In this document: positions 21,101 through 35,462 of the stretch, piece after piece
How positions within the stretch are numbered: position 1 is the first letter of the stretch
How the letters are laid out: every line of letters starts with the position of its first letter
Assembly (NCBI GenBank): GCA_001600415.1
Contig: BCJX01000006.1
Location: 441,606-505,605 of the forward strand
Reading direction: 5' to 3'
DNA: 64,000 nt
Source: Pascua guehoae
Taxonomy: Eukaryota; Basidiomycota; Tremellomycetes; Trichosporonales; Trichosporonaceae
Position numbers and translations under genes: made by a program
Notes under the pieces: generated by a model
Told to the model about the DNA's origin: nothing
Databases searched by the model: none
The model's input: only the letters and a program-made list of their open reading frames with translations

Positions 21101-23552
21101 GCGAGTCGTCGCGGCCACGGTTACGCAGGTCAATGTCGAGGTCAGTGTCGACGATGAACAACCATGCACGTCCCCATGCCATGGACGTCCGTGGAAGGTC
21201 GGGCAGCAATCCCCACCGCCGATCGAAGACTGGAGAGCCAGAATACCACTTTGACGCCCGTCGTCTTAGCTGGTCGACTGACCGCAAGCATATGAGCGAC
21301 TTTGCGCTGCAGCACGGTGCCGGTTCAGTCATGTCTGACGCACCCGCCAAGGCTGGCGTGGTGGACAATGATCTCAATGATCCCAACGGCTTTGAGCTCG
21401 TCCCAAAGCCCGAGGAGGATACCGAGACCCCTCGGCCCCGTATGGGTTTCACAGAAGTCGTCCGCCGATTCTATCCCACGGTACCTAACAAGCCCATGCT
21501 GTTTGCGGGCATCCTCGCGTCCATCGCGCACGGCGTGCTCACGCCCATCTGGTCGTGGATGATGGCCAAGCTCCTGGGGCTCCTGGGCGTGGGGTCTCTG
21601 AGCGTCGTGTCGCAAAAGGGCGGCATCCTCCTGGCCATCTGCCTCGCACAGGCGGTCGCCTATGGCGCGCAGGAATGGACGCTCGACGTGGTCGCGGCCC
21701 GGTGGAACGCGTCCATCCGGTCGCAGGCGTATACGCGCGTGCTCGCCCAGGAAAAATCCTGGTTTGACCAAGGTGCAAACTCGCCCCCGCGCCTCATGCA
21801 GCACCTCATCAAGGACGTCGACGACATGCGCGCCCTCGTCGCCATCATTGTGCCCCGCACCATTGTCATTGTCATGATGATCGGCCTCGGCATCATCTGG
21901 GCCGTCGTCATCGGGTGGCAGCTCACGCTCGTCGGCCTCGCCATGGCGCCCGTATTTGGCGCCATGATGGTGTTTGGAGAGTATACCAACACGCTCGTCG
22001 AGCGCAAGAACAAGATCCAGCGCGAGGCTCTCGCACGCACTTTCTACGAGGTGAGCTGCCACGCACTCCTACAAAAGTCAGCTGACAATGCCAGAGCGTC
22101 GCCAACGTCCGAGGGATCCGCGCCATGGCTCTCGAGCCCAGCTTCCAAAACCGCTTCGACGCCGAGACCGACGCCGCCATGCGCTACGCCGAGCGCGGCG
22201 CGTGGGCCACGTCCATTTCCCGCGCCGCCAACACTGTCCTGCCAACCTTTGGCCAGGGTGAGCTGATGGACTGAGTCGCAAGCTGACAACCAGCACTGAT
22301 GAACTGGTGTGGCGCCTACTTTATGAAACGTGGCATCGTGACCTACGACCAGATGCTCCAGGTGTACACGCTCGTCCTTTTTAGTCTGACTTTCAGCACC
22401 CAGATGCTGAGCTTCCGTGAGTTTCAGGTCTCCATCTCCTTTTGTGTCTCATCGTCGCCGTTCCTGGTAGTTCTCCCTTCTCTCCATGGCTTTCTCCCTG
22501 CTTTCGTCACCCCCACCGCTTCCCTCACCCGCCCTCGTTCATGTAGCCCCTCCCCCTCTGGCATCTACCTCGTGCCGCTTCCCCACCTCCTATTCCCCAT
22601 GTCCCTTTCCTCACTCCCTCCCTTGCACCCAACTAACGCCCAGTCCCAATGCTCTCCAAGGCCAAAGCCGCCAGCGCAGACTTTTCCCGCATCCTCTCCC
22701 TCCCCCCAACGACGCCCGACACGACCCCCGGCGCACGCATCGCCATGTCGGGCGCCGTCAAATTCGACAACGTCTCCTTCGCCTACCCCACGCGCCCCAC
22801 CGTGCCCGTCCTCTCGCGCTTCTCGCTCCGCCTCACCGCGGGCGAGTGTGTCGCCCTCGTCGGCCCGAGTGGGTGCGGGAAATCGACTGTCGCCGCCCTC
22901 CTGCAGCGCCTGTACGCACCCCAGTCGGGCGAGATCACCATCGGCGACGCGCCCCTGTCCTCGGCCGACGCGGCGTGGGTGCGCTCCCACCTCGCCGTCG
23001 TGTCGCAGGTGGCAAACTTGTTTGACGCGTCAGTCGCTGCCAATATCACCTATGGTATGGGCACAGGCTCAGACACGGCCCTCACACGCGCCGACATTGA
23101 GCGAGCCGCCCGCCGTGCAAACATTCACGACTTTATCATGACCCTGCCCCAGGGCTACGAGACGGGGCTGGGCGAAAACGCCTCGCTCATCTCGGGCGGC
23201 CAGGCCCAGCGCCTCCAGATTGCGCGTGCCCTCGCGCGCGACGCGCGAATCCTCATTCTCGACGAGTGTACCAGTGCCCTCGATGTGGATAACCAGCGCA
23301 TCGTGCTCGATACGATTGAGAGTATCAAGGATGTGAGTCGCCCCCAACCTTTAGCAGATGACTTCAATTCAGTGCTAACTCGCTCAGTCCCGCACGACAA
23401 TCTTCATCACCCACTCGATCGAGGCAATGCGTCGCTGCGACCGCATCGTGTGTATCGACAACGGGCGTGTGGCCGAGGATGGCACGTTTGATGGGCTCAT
23501 GGCGCGCGGCGGCGTGTTTGCAAACCTCATGCAGACTGGCGAGTGGGAGTAG
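18124..23552 (+). CDS. STE6: Full ABC transporter, STE6-like (peptide pheromone exporter type)
   Basis: ABCB-type exporter in the order TMD-NBD-TMD-NBD, 1661 aa. Seven exons: 18124-19376, 19418-20619, 20660-22050, 22095-22257, 22294-22416, 22644-23332 and 23388-23552. The N-terminal ~270 residues are disordered and Ser/Pro-rich with a short LGVGLGVGLGVGQ repeat. NBD1 has Walker A VGSSGSGKST (about residue 678), signature LSGGQRQRLAIARA (about 794) and VLILDEATSALD across an intron. The linker is long and basic. NBD2 has Walker A VGPSGCGKST (about 1453), signature ISGGQAQRLQIARA (about 1560), and ILILDECTSALD; FITHSIEAM contains the H-loop. In basidiomycetes STE6 exports farnesylated mating pheromone; a paralogous ABCB exporter cannot be excluded without a tree. 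Confidence 0.88.
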
Positions 23553-23719
23553 AGGCCTGCCATTCGAGGTGGTGCACGCTATGTGTGGTTGTTCGGTTAA
23601 TACATATCTTCTTCTAGGACTAGCTTGCAAACATCCTTCCCTTATATCATGTAACGAGATGAACTGGCATGCCGTTGATGTCCGCGAGTTACACCCTACC
23701 TTCCTCTCACCTCCCTTGC

Positions 23720-26599
<2,880 letters not shown>

Positions 26600-27175
26600 G
26601 GTGGAATGGTAAACAAGAACCGGCAGAGATGTAGCAAGAGCAATGTTATTGACTTGCGCGCGACTTGACTTTCAGCAGCAACCAGGTGGAGGGCTGGTGC
26701 GATCATCTATTCACTCCCCCTGGTTAATCAGCCACGTGGGACACGTGGCCTGGAATGGCTATCTTTGGCCTTTTAGGGTACGTCACCACAGTGGAATGAA
26801 TTGGAGTGGGAGCCGAATGAGACCGATTGGTTCTTGTCCATCCATCCTTATCTGCACCCAAGATGATACCAGCGGCAACCCAAGATTTATCCGCGTGCCC
26901 GGAGAGAGAACAGCTTACGTGCCCGCCATGCCATTTGACACTCATCTCACATCCACTCACAACAGCGTAACAAGGTCTTGGCAGTGGCGTCGGACCATCC
27001 TCCGCGAGTGACAGGAAACCAGCACACGACCGCCGACATCGGACACGGCTGGGTACAGGAGTATACCAGACTTGGCGCGGGGTACAAAGTATAAAATCGA
27101 CTTGGTCTGCCTTTACTCTCTATCATCTCGACATTGCGACGTTTGTTACCTCCAGGGAGCACCTATTCCTCGACC
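26600..27175. other. Divergent promoter region of DHX35 and the nickel transporter
   Basis: 576 bp with two CACGTGG-like words near 26732-26749 (ccacgtgggacacgtggcc) and the TATA box of the transporter at 27090. No gene was seen. Confidence 0.55.
27090..27097 (+). promoter_or_regulatory. TATA box of the nickel transporter gene
   Basis: tataaaat lies 79 bp before the start codon at 27176, in a typical position for a short 5' leader. Confidence 0.6.
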
Positions 27176-29618
27176 ATGCTCTCACGACCACGATTTGGAC
27201 GTATCCGCCTCACGCTCCTCGGCAAGGCGATTGCGCTCGTCGCTGCCGAGCTGCTCGCCAATGCCGCCGTGTGGACCGCGGCGGGTATTTGCCTATCGTC
27301 GGCGGATGGGCTGTTGGGTCTCGCCATGCTGGCATGGGTGCGTTTGCGTCGTGACTGTGTTTGTGGTTCTTGCTGGGTTTCTGGACTTCCACCTCCTCCA
27401 ACTCTCATATGTCCGCGTCTGGCCCCACCTCCGGTCCGCCACCCCGACCTGCATCTGCGCCAATCCCTCCCCGCTCCCCACTCGCTTCGCGCCGCTCACC
27501 CTCTCTCCCCGCTCTTCCCGACTGACACCCAGACCCTTGGCCTCCGCCACGGCCTCGACGCCGACCACATCTCCGCCATCGACAATGCCACACGGCAGAT
27601 GGTCAGTCTCGGCCGGCTCCCACTGACGTGCGGCCTGTGGTTTTCGCTCGGCCACTCTACGATCGTCATTGCCGTCAACATTGCAATTGCTGTGAGGTGC
27701 GTCTGGCCCCGTACCCTGAACACATTGTATTGGCCCTGGTGAACGCCTACTCACCTCAGCGTCGACATTTACGACCGCCTCGGCAAGGTGGGCTCGATCG
27801 GGGGCATTGTCGGCACGTCCGTGTCGGCGTCGTTCCTCTTCCTCGTCGCATGCATCAACACCGTCTTCCTCGTCGGCGCTATCCGGGAGCGGCGCCGGCG
27901 AAAGGCGCGCGAGGCTGCGGGTCTCGAACCCCTCGATGTCGATCCGACAAAGGTGCACGGCGGGGGGTGTCTGGTGCGCATCGTGGGGCCCATCCTGCGC
28001 GCGGTGGATCGGCCGTGGAAGCTGTACCCCGTCGGCGTGCTGTTTGGATTTGTGAGTCGCGATGCGTTGGCGGGGGTGGGGGGGTGGGGGCCAGTGGATA
28101 GGCGGATGCGATCGCCAGGCACCGAGCTTCTGAACAGTTCCAGTGCGGCTGGAGCAGATGTGATTGCGAGTCATGGGCCTGCAGGACACCCAGATTCACT
28201 GCCCAGGGATGACTCCCAGCCCAGAGCGGAAGAAACCCAAGCCAGCGACGCTGACACCAGGGCTTCGACACCGCCTCGTCCATTGCCCTCCTCGCCATCT
28301 CGGCCATCGCGACGCGCGGGCCCCACGGCGAGGCCATCAGCCACGGCAAAGTTGTCATTCTGCCCGTCAGTCCCCGCCCTCTCATTCTTTCAGACGTGCT
28401 GACGTTCTAGTTCCTCGTTAGTCCGCCCTGGTGGCTAGTTGGTGCGTACTGATGGCAGTTTACGGCCGGCATGTCGCTCGTCGACTCGCTCGACTCGATC
28501 CTCATGCTGTACGCGTACGCGCAGCCCGCGCTCCGCGGCCCCGACGGCCGGTTTGCGCTCTTTACCCGCGGCGGGGAGGCGTCCGAGCGCGTCGGGCTCG
28601 TATCCGGCCACGATCGGGCGGGAGCCGACACGAGCGACGTCGAGGCAGGGAGCGTGGCTTCGCTTCCGTCGCACCCAGCCGGGTCCGAGGCGGGCTTGCA
28701 TACCCCCCAAGCCTTGGGTAAGATACCGGATACGACCGACATGGCGAAAGTGGCACACCCCGGCGTCGTGCCCGTCGACCCCGAGGCGGAGGAGCGCGAC
28801 GAGCGCGCCCGCCGTATCCTAGAGGCCAAGACGTCGACCATGTCGAGTCTGTCCATTTCGCTCACGCTCCTCTCCATCCTCGTCGCTCTCAGGTACGTGG
28901 CCATAGATGTATCGAGCGACTTGACGCTCCGGGAATTGCTCCTACCCATGACCTCGTTCTGGCTCGAGTTTCGACTCTCGCACCTCGCACTGACGCCCAG
29001 CATCTCGCTCATTGAAATCATGGGCCTCGTTGGCGAAAACTGTGCGCGGTGCACGGCCGCCGCCGAGGCCGAGGACGGCGGCGGGCTCGCGGGGAGCTGG
29101 TGGCGCGCGTGGGCGAGGGTGAGTCCATTCGAGGGCGTGCAAGTGCAAGTGGGAGTGTGGGAGCGTGAGACGTACAGCACGGAGTGAAGGGTAGAAGATT
29201 GAAGCGAGGAGTTGTGGAAAAGCACAACGGGGAAACGACCGAGCAACTGAACGTTGTTCGTGAAGGCGTGTCCAGTTGGGAACGGGGCGAGTGTCCACCG
29301 GGCACTTGCGCTGTTGTTGCCGAGGATCCTCCGTCTCCTTGTGCCAAGCCACGAGCAGCTGGCTCGGTGGCTCAGCTGGTCCAGCCCGAGACCATGGATG
29401 AGTGTATTGCCAACGCGCCTACGTGCCCACGCTAACGCCAGGCCAACGATGCGAGCGGATACGTCGGTGCGGCGATCGTGGGGTGTTTTGTGGCGATTCT
29501 GGCCGGATACCATGCTGGGCGGTACGGGTGGCGCCGGTGGGGCAAGGGAAAGGCAAAGGGAAAGCGCGGGCGGGGTGCTGATGAGGTTGGTGGTGGGGGT
29601 GCGCCGCTTGAGGTTTAG
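27176..29618 (+). CDS. NIC1: NiCoT-family nickel/cobalt transporter
   Basis: High-affinity Ni2+ (Co2+) uptake permease; in urease-positive basidiomycete yeasts it supplies Ni for urease. Eight exons: 27176-27337, 27533-27696, 27760-28051, 28261-28365, 28411-28416 (6 nt), 28459-28892, 29001-29118 and 29442-29618, giving 485 aa. The family signature RHGLDADHISAIDN (HX4DH) sits at the start of exon 2, with LGHSTIVI (as SLGHST) and the LFGFGFDTASSIALL and LFTAGMSLVDSLD segments following. Several hydrophobic helices are present, and a variable hydrophilic loop (residues about 275-345) precedes the final helices SLIEIMGLVGE and GAAIVGCFVAILAGYHAGRY. The C-terminal tail is basic and Gly-rich. The 6-nt exon supplies Phe-Leu between LP and FTAGM; skipping it keeps frame but breaks a conserved spacing. 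Confidence 0.92.
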
Positions 29619-30069
29619 TGTTTGCACGGCTACTGAGGTCCGTATGAAGCCGAGGCGTGGGTGTATACTGTCAAGGACAAGGTCAAAATGAGTGGGACGT
29701 TCTGGCAGTGTGGTGTGACGTGGGTTAGATGAAGCCTGTGCAGTTCATTAGACAATGCTCGGGTTTGAGGCCGTGCCGGAGTCAACAGCCACCCGGATCA
29801 AGACTGGGTGGAACGGCGGAGCGGGGCAAGTGGGCACGAGATGGTCAACGGTCGCTTGGCCGGTACGCGACGAGTAGAAGGTCGTCCACACGCACAACCT
29901 TGGAAAGCACTGCATCGTCTATAGAGCAGTCATGACCCACTGAACCTTCACATTCTGCCCGCAGCTAGCCTGAGAGGCGTAGAGTAAAAAAAAAAAACAG
30001 GAATCGGTTCAGAGTAGTCGAGTCATACCAACAACGTTGGCGGACGTTGGGCAACCCCGATCCCACTGC
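29619..30069. other. Intergenic region between convergent genes
   Basis: The shared 3' region of the nickel transporter and Het-C genes. It has an A12-13 run near 29986-29997; nothing else was recognised. Confidence 0.55.
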
Positions 30070-30480
30070 TTACCAGCGGTTCTGGTTACCCCAGCCCCCC
30101 TGGCCCTGCTGCTGCTGACCCCATCCACCCTGTTGCTGCTGGTGGTGGCGTCCCGCGCCGGGCGTCTGGTCCCAGCTGGGCTGCTGGTGCTGCTGCTGCT
30201 GGCCCCATCCGCCCTGCTGCTGGTGACCCGGTGGGGGGTGCGAGGGCTGGTTCCAGCTCTGCTGCTGCTGGCCACCCCACTGCTGGGGCTGGGGGGAGCG
30301 CGACGGCGAGTGGCGGTTGTGGCGAGGGGGGCTGTTGCGGCCCTGGCCGGGAGGGCTCCAGCCACCACCACCGTGCTGCTGGCCGCCCCACTGCTGCTGC
30401 TGCTGCGGCGGAGGGTGCGATGGCTGGTTCCAGCTCTGCTGCGCGGGTTGGGTGTAGCTCTGGGTAGGGACCGCGCCGCT
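30070..30480 (-). repeat. Coding Gln/Trp/Gly/Pro repeats of the Het-C tail
   Basis: Encodes recurring words such as QSWNQPSHPP, QWGGQQ, GGWGQQQQ and WDQTPG in the last exon. The DNA is CAG/CTG-like but interrupted, so it is an amino-acid-level repeat. Confidence 0.85.
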
Positions 30481-33037
30481 GGGGCCGTCCACGCCGCCGC
30501 GCCAGGCGTTGGTGCCGCCACTGCCAAAGTTCTGGTCCCACGGCTGGGCGTTAGCACTGACACGATTGATGGCAAGCGCCTGATGGGAGGGTTTGGATGT
30601 CGTCGCAGTTGGACAGGAAACGGAGTGGAAGTGAGCAACTTGGGACGACTCACCTTCTTGCCAGAGAGCAGGTCCTGGCCAGCGTTGAGGATGCTAGCGC
30701 CAGGCTGTCTGTCAGTCCACCTCCTAAACCATATAGATTGCTCTCCGCAGGGTGACTTACAACGTGCACGTTGTGCTGGGAAAGGACCTGCTGCAGGCCG
30801 CCCTCGGGGAGCATAGAGTTGTGAACGTGTCCAGTCGACTGGGACGTGTCGCCAATGCGGCGGTTCTTGCCCGCCTTGACGTTGTCGGACGAGAGGCGGT
30901 TCAGGATCTCATTCTTGTCCTTACCCGTCCCGTCGAACCACTTGCGCATGTGCTCGAGCATGAGGACCTGGATCTGGGCTGGCAGGTTAGCATGACAGCA
31001 ACACCGCCACCTCGCCTTGGATGCGACACATCACACGGCCATAACTGGAGACGTACAGTTGCGGTTGTGGAAGTCGGGGTGGAAGAGACACTGCAGAATC
31101 TCGTCGGCGACCTGGTTCGGGTTGATGTTGTTGTTGTCCCATGCACCAACGATGCGCTCGACCGAAAACTGCACAATAATCTTGGCAATCTGGCCGGCGG
31201 GCTCGTTGAGGATGAGGTTGAAGTGGTCCTGGTAATGTCAGCGTCAGGAGCGTGTCGACATCTCCCAGCTCACCTTGGAAAGGAACGAGTGCGTGGGGTC
31301 GGTCGAGTTCCAGTCGGTCCACACCTCGTACTGGTCGTGCGAGTCGATGACGGCCGCCGACGACGTGTGAAGCGCATTGGTCGCGGTACCGAGCATGGGC
31401 TTGACAAACGGCTCAATCGTGGTGAGCACAAAGACTGAGACCGAGTTGCCGATCTTCTCGGTCAGAGCGCTGAGACCAGGAATACGGTCCATAATGTTCT
31501 ATGCGGTCAGCCTGGAGAACCATACAAAACGAACAACCCACCTCGATACGCTTCATGACATTGTCACGGAAGCTGAGGACGCGCCAAAGGACGGCGTGCA
31601 GCTCCTGAGGGCTCATCGTGCTGGGGTCCTGGTTGCTGGTTGCGCGGATGTTCTGGATGCTGTCCATCTCGCGGCTCAGGTCCTCCGAGTTACTGCCAGG
31701 GAGGTTGAAGAACATGGAGCGCAGGTTGTTGGCTGCGGCGCCCTGGCCCTCCTGAATGGAGCGCGCATTGGAGAATTCCTTGGTCAGGTCCGACACTGAC
31801 GTCTGGCTGATGTGGTCCTGCGCCTCGCCCATCAGCGAGTGGATAAAGTCGGCACCACCGAAAGAGCCGGTGACGAGGGGGTAAACGTCCTTGCCGTTCG
31901 GGGCGCGGATCTTGGTGTTGCGGCCGACGTGCGGGAACACCTGCTGGTGACCCATCGAGATGAGGCTCAGCTCGCAGAAGTTGGAGTGCGAGGAAAAGTC
32001 CTCGAGCGTGTGGAGACCCTGGCCGAGGAGACGCATTGCTTCATACGAGTCGTCCTTGTTGTTGGTCTGGCGGAAGCGCCGGCCATACTCGATGCACTTG
32101 ACGAATGTGCGGCGAACGAGCGCCGTGGACGTGTCCCAGCCGCCCCTCTCTTCCTGTCAGACCAGTCAACTCGAATGTCACGCACCATTGGCAATGTAAT
32201 TTTTCATGCCGGTTTGAGGATCAATCTCCAGCTCGCGCGGGTCAACAGGAGGACGCAGGCGAGGGTCGAGGCGGCGAGCATCCTTGCCGTCGGCATAGCC
32301 CTTCGGGTTGTCAATGTGCTCGGTAGGGAGGTAGCAGCCGAGACGCTCCTTGGTGACCTCGAACTCGCCCGTAGCATAGCCGTGAGCTGATAAAGATGAG
32401 CATGATCGTCATGGCAGAAATTAGCACAGTGCAATACACTCACCCAGGAAGCCAAGAACCATTACAACATTGAGAATCGTCTGCAGAGGAGCCTTCTCGA
32501 GAGCGCCAGTGTCGACAGCCTGAGAAGCGCGGGGTCAGAGACGTCCATGACATGCACACAAACTGCGACTCACTTGACTGTAATCACGAAGCCAGTTACC
32601 TGTCACGTTAGCGACTGCTGAGTCACGCCACCCCATTTGGCTCTCTGTCGCCACCACCAAACCAACAACCGTCTTCATGTGCCCGCTGCTGCCAATGACG
32701 TACCCTGCGACGGTCAGCAACATCCACAACACTCGGAATCGACCTACGAAATAGACCCTCTTCACATCAAGCGGGCTGGTTGAGCATGAGCTGATGAAAC
32801 AACGACGCTGGACACCAAGGTCAGGACGTACGTAAACTTGACCGAACGGCCAAAGAAACCGCCGCCAGCGGCCTTTGCTAGAGTGCCGATAATGTCCTCA
32901 ATGTCGCCATGACGAAACGCCTTGTCCTCGACATAGGAGAAGCTGGGAATGTTGCCAGCACCAAAGGCTGCTACCTTTGGTGCAAAGGAGAGGGCGACGA
33001 CGGCCAGGACGATGTAGAAGAGGGCCGAGCGCGCCAT
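30070..33037 (-). CDS. het-c: Het-C family protein with Gln/Trp-rich tail
   Basis: Fungal Het-C family, secretory and of uncertain molecular role; in Neurospora het-c takes part in heterokaryon incompatibility. Preferred exons: 33037-32832, 32775-32748, 32704 (1 nt), 32599-32574, 32519-32444, 32386-32186, 32149-31542, 31498-31274, 31228-31057, 30978-30761, 30704-30654 and 30543-30070, giving 761 aa. It starts with a signal peptide ending near KVAAFGAGNIPS, followed by DKAFRHGDIEDI. The conserved core DVKRVYFGNWLRDYSQ is assembled across the 28-nt, 1-nt and 26-nt exons. Other family segments are LGFLAHGYATGEFEV, LHTLEDFSSHSNFCEL and GSFGGADFIHSLMGE. The last ~150 residues form a repetitive Q, W, G, P-rich tail. 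The exon model with the single-base exon is the best by signal strength, but an alternative donor adding one Val also keeps frame. Confidence 0.9.
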
Positions 33038-34859
33038 GGTGGAAATAACTGGTGACGGTGCGGGTTGTCTCGGGGGGACAGGTGGGGGACGCGGGGCGTG
33101 CTGTGCAAAGTTTGGATGTCTTTCTTGCCACCCTATGCGTGTGCGTGGGGGATGTATATCAATGCGAGCGGGGCGGTGCTATCGGGAGGAAAAGGAAGGA
33201 GGAAAGAGACGACGAAGATTGATTGATCGGGAGTCGCCAACGGAGTATGATACAGTACACTCAAGCGATGCTCTTAACGACGTCGGAATACCATGCCAGC
33301 CGGTTGGCACAGTCAGTCTCCCGCCGCCGCCTAGCCGCACCAGCCGTGAACCACTGTGGGTAGTGTAGGTAGCGTGGATGTGGCTGCAGAGGCGCAGAGG
33401 CGCTCGAGGCGTGGAGGCGCGGCGCGTGGTGTGCGTGTCAGACGTGGCGATCGTTCCTGGCATGCCTGGCACGCACACAGTGGCCCTCTACTGTAAAGGC
33501 CTCCAATTCTCCAAGCCTCTATGCAATCTCTTGCACCTTAGATCCCTTGGCGACTGCGCGCGCCTGGCGCTCCCAAGCCTGCACGCCTGGCGGCCTGGCG
33601 CCAAGCACCAAGGAGAGCCAAGCAGGGCTGCGGATCTTGAGGCCACTTCCACACGACTCATGTATCTCTCAAAGTGGGGTGACACAATAATGAAAGAAGG
33701 GCATGCATCAATCAGCACCAATCACAATGGGCGTCAAGTTGGGCTACTTACGTAACAAATTCGACCTACTTAGTCTGGGTTGAGGCGGTGTACAGTAGCC
33801 CGCCACAACCTGTGCATCATCGTCATCGTTCAACTGCCCGTTTCTCGTTTCTTCCAACACTACCTCCTTCCCCTTGCAACACGTCGTACGTCGTTGCGGC
33901 TTGCCACAAAGCTGTGCTGTTGCGCTGTTGTAGCGTTTACTTGCGACCTATTTTGTGACTCTCCTTCACCTCAAACCCCGTGCTCCTGCCTCAAGCTGTG
34001 CAATTTGGTACATGAAATCGGCCTTTGGAACGCTCCACCCTTGCACCCGTCCTTCCCCTAGGCCCCGGGCAATGCCCTTCCCGACGCGGCGTGTGCAGTA
34101 ATAATCACATTACCACTGACATGATCTGGTTTATGCCGACTCTGCTTCTCCTCGAAACCTCAACTTGGTTTCAAGCAGGTCGTCATGGAACGCGCTTTCC
34201 GCCCCAAAGCGGTGCCTGCCGCGACGCGCTCCGAGCTCTCCTGGAGGGGCAGCCGGCCATTGGAACACCATCTCCTGTCCAAGGTAATGTTCGTTATGAC
34301 ACGCTCCAGGTCTTCCTACACGTAGTGTTTGACGGACCACGACTCCCGCTATGAGACGATGCTGGGGACCGCACATTCACCGTGAAGGAGCTGTGAACAG
34401 GATATTTGCAACAGCGGGATCACATTGCAACAGAGCGGCACTACTCCTCTTTGTGTATGCCCCCACCCCTTCTACACACCCTTTCGGCACCCCTGCAGCA
34501 TCACTGAGGCACCCCTGCTGCACCACTTTGGCACCCCTTCTGCCCCAGCATCCGCCGTCACCAACCTGTTTAATAGCAAGTGCTGGGCAGTGTTCTTCAT
34601 CCCGAAGCCGGGTGGCCCATGGCAGTATAAGAGGAGGAAGGTGCGACCTGCACCTACTCCCCACCTCTGCTCTCGCCAACTCACCCACACTCACTCAGCT
34701 CCCCCATCACTTTCACACCCTCAATCTACCTCGTCGTAGTCCAACGTTTAGCAACAGCTATCCCAGTCCTTCCAACTCCCGCCACGCCCAACTCCAAACC
34801 GACAAACCCAACCAACCTCAGCTTCGCTTCACATCGTCGCTCCAAACCACCCAGTCACC
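33038..34859. other. Gene-poor interval upstream of Het-C and the small Cys-containing gene
   Basis: About 1.8 kb. It holds a conserved-looking block at 33671-33757 that shares three words with 36181-36312, a 22-bp imperfect triple repeat at 34487-34552 (ggcacccctgcagcatcact type), and a TATA-like tataa at 34626-34630. ORFs here lack family features and splice-compatible context. I saw no convincing gene. Confidence 0.5.
34487..34552. repeat. 22-bp imperfect tandem repeat, three copies
   Basis: Copies start ggcaccc at 34487, 34509 and 34531 and diverge toward their ends. It lies about 300 bp upstream of a small gene. Confidence 0.7.
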
Positions 34860-35462
34860 ATGTCCCTCGTCGTCCCCTCAACCTCGGCGGTCGTCCCCTC
34901 AACCCCGGCGCTCACCCCCGCACCCACCGCAACTACTATCCCGGTATCCTCGATATCCTCCGCCATCCCCAGCGGCGACATCGAGCCGCCCGCCACTACC
35001 GGCAAAGTCCCCATCACTGTCGAAGTGCCGTGGGAGGGCGAGCTCCCGAATTCCACCGGCCTCGTGTGCCGTTCCAACGAGGACCTCTTCACCCACCTGT
35101 GCTGTGCTGATGCGGGCGGCAAGGTGCAGGCGCGCCCCTACAGCCCCGGCGATGAAGCGGTGTCGGGGTCTGCGTCGGACGCCGCATCCTCTGCCGCCGC
35201 CGCGTCGGGCTCGCTCGCCGCCCGCGACGCCACGGCGTTTGCAACCGTCTCCCCGGCCGGTATGCTGGTTGCACTCTGTGCCCTGCCAGCGGAAAACGGC
35301 AGCGCGTTCGATGCGTGCACTCAGAAGAAGGCCGCGACGTGGAGGACGAACGCGACGACAATGTGCTACGACCCCAACCCCAAGGAGAGCCGCGGCGTGC
35401 GCCTGGGGGTCGGCATGGCCATGCTCGGTGCCCTCGCCGCCTCCGTCCTTGTGGCCGTCTAG
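34860..35462 (+). CDS. Small Ser/Thr/Pro-rich protein with Cys core and hydrophobic C-terminus
   Basis: Single-exon gene of 200 aa; I recognise no family. The N-terminal ~50 residues are Ser/Thr/Pro-rich (PSTSAVVPSTPALTPAPT). The middle carries seven Cys in two clusters (LVCRSNEDLFTHLCCAD, and ALCALPAENGSAFDACTQK with MCYDPNP), and Asn-linked glycosylation sequons appear at NST, NGS and NAT. The end is a hydrophobic segment (GVRLGVGMAMLGALAASVLVAV) with no residues after it, as in a GPI-anchor signal or tail anchor. There is no obvious N-terminal signal peptide at this ATG. An upstream spliced start that adds a signal peptide is possible; a TATA-like tataa lies 230 bp upstream. Cell-surface placement is an inference from the Cys, sequons and tail. 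Confidence 0.68.
   Translation: MSLVVPSTSAVVPSTPALTPAPTATTIPVSSISSAIPSGDIEPPATTGKVPITVEVPWEGELPNSTGLVCRSNEDLFTHLCCADAGGKVQARPYSPGDEAVSGSASDAASSAAAASGSLAARDATAFATVSPAGMLVALCALPAENGSAFDACTQKKAATWRTNATTMCYDPNPKESRGVRLGVGMAMLGALAASVLVAV

Noticed and set aside
34025..34354. 109-aa + strand ORF upstream of the small Cys-containing gene
   Set aside because: No family features, poor codon bias and no splice link to a recognised exon.
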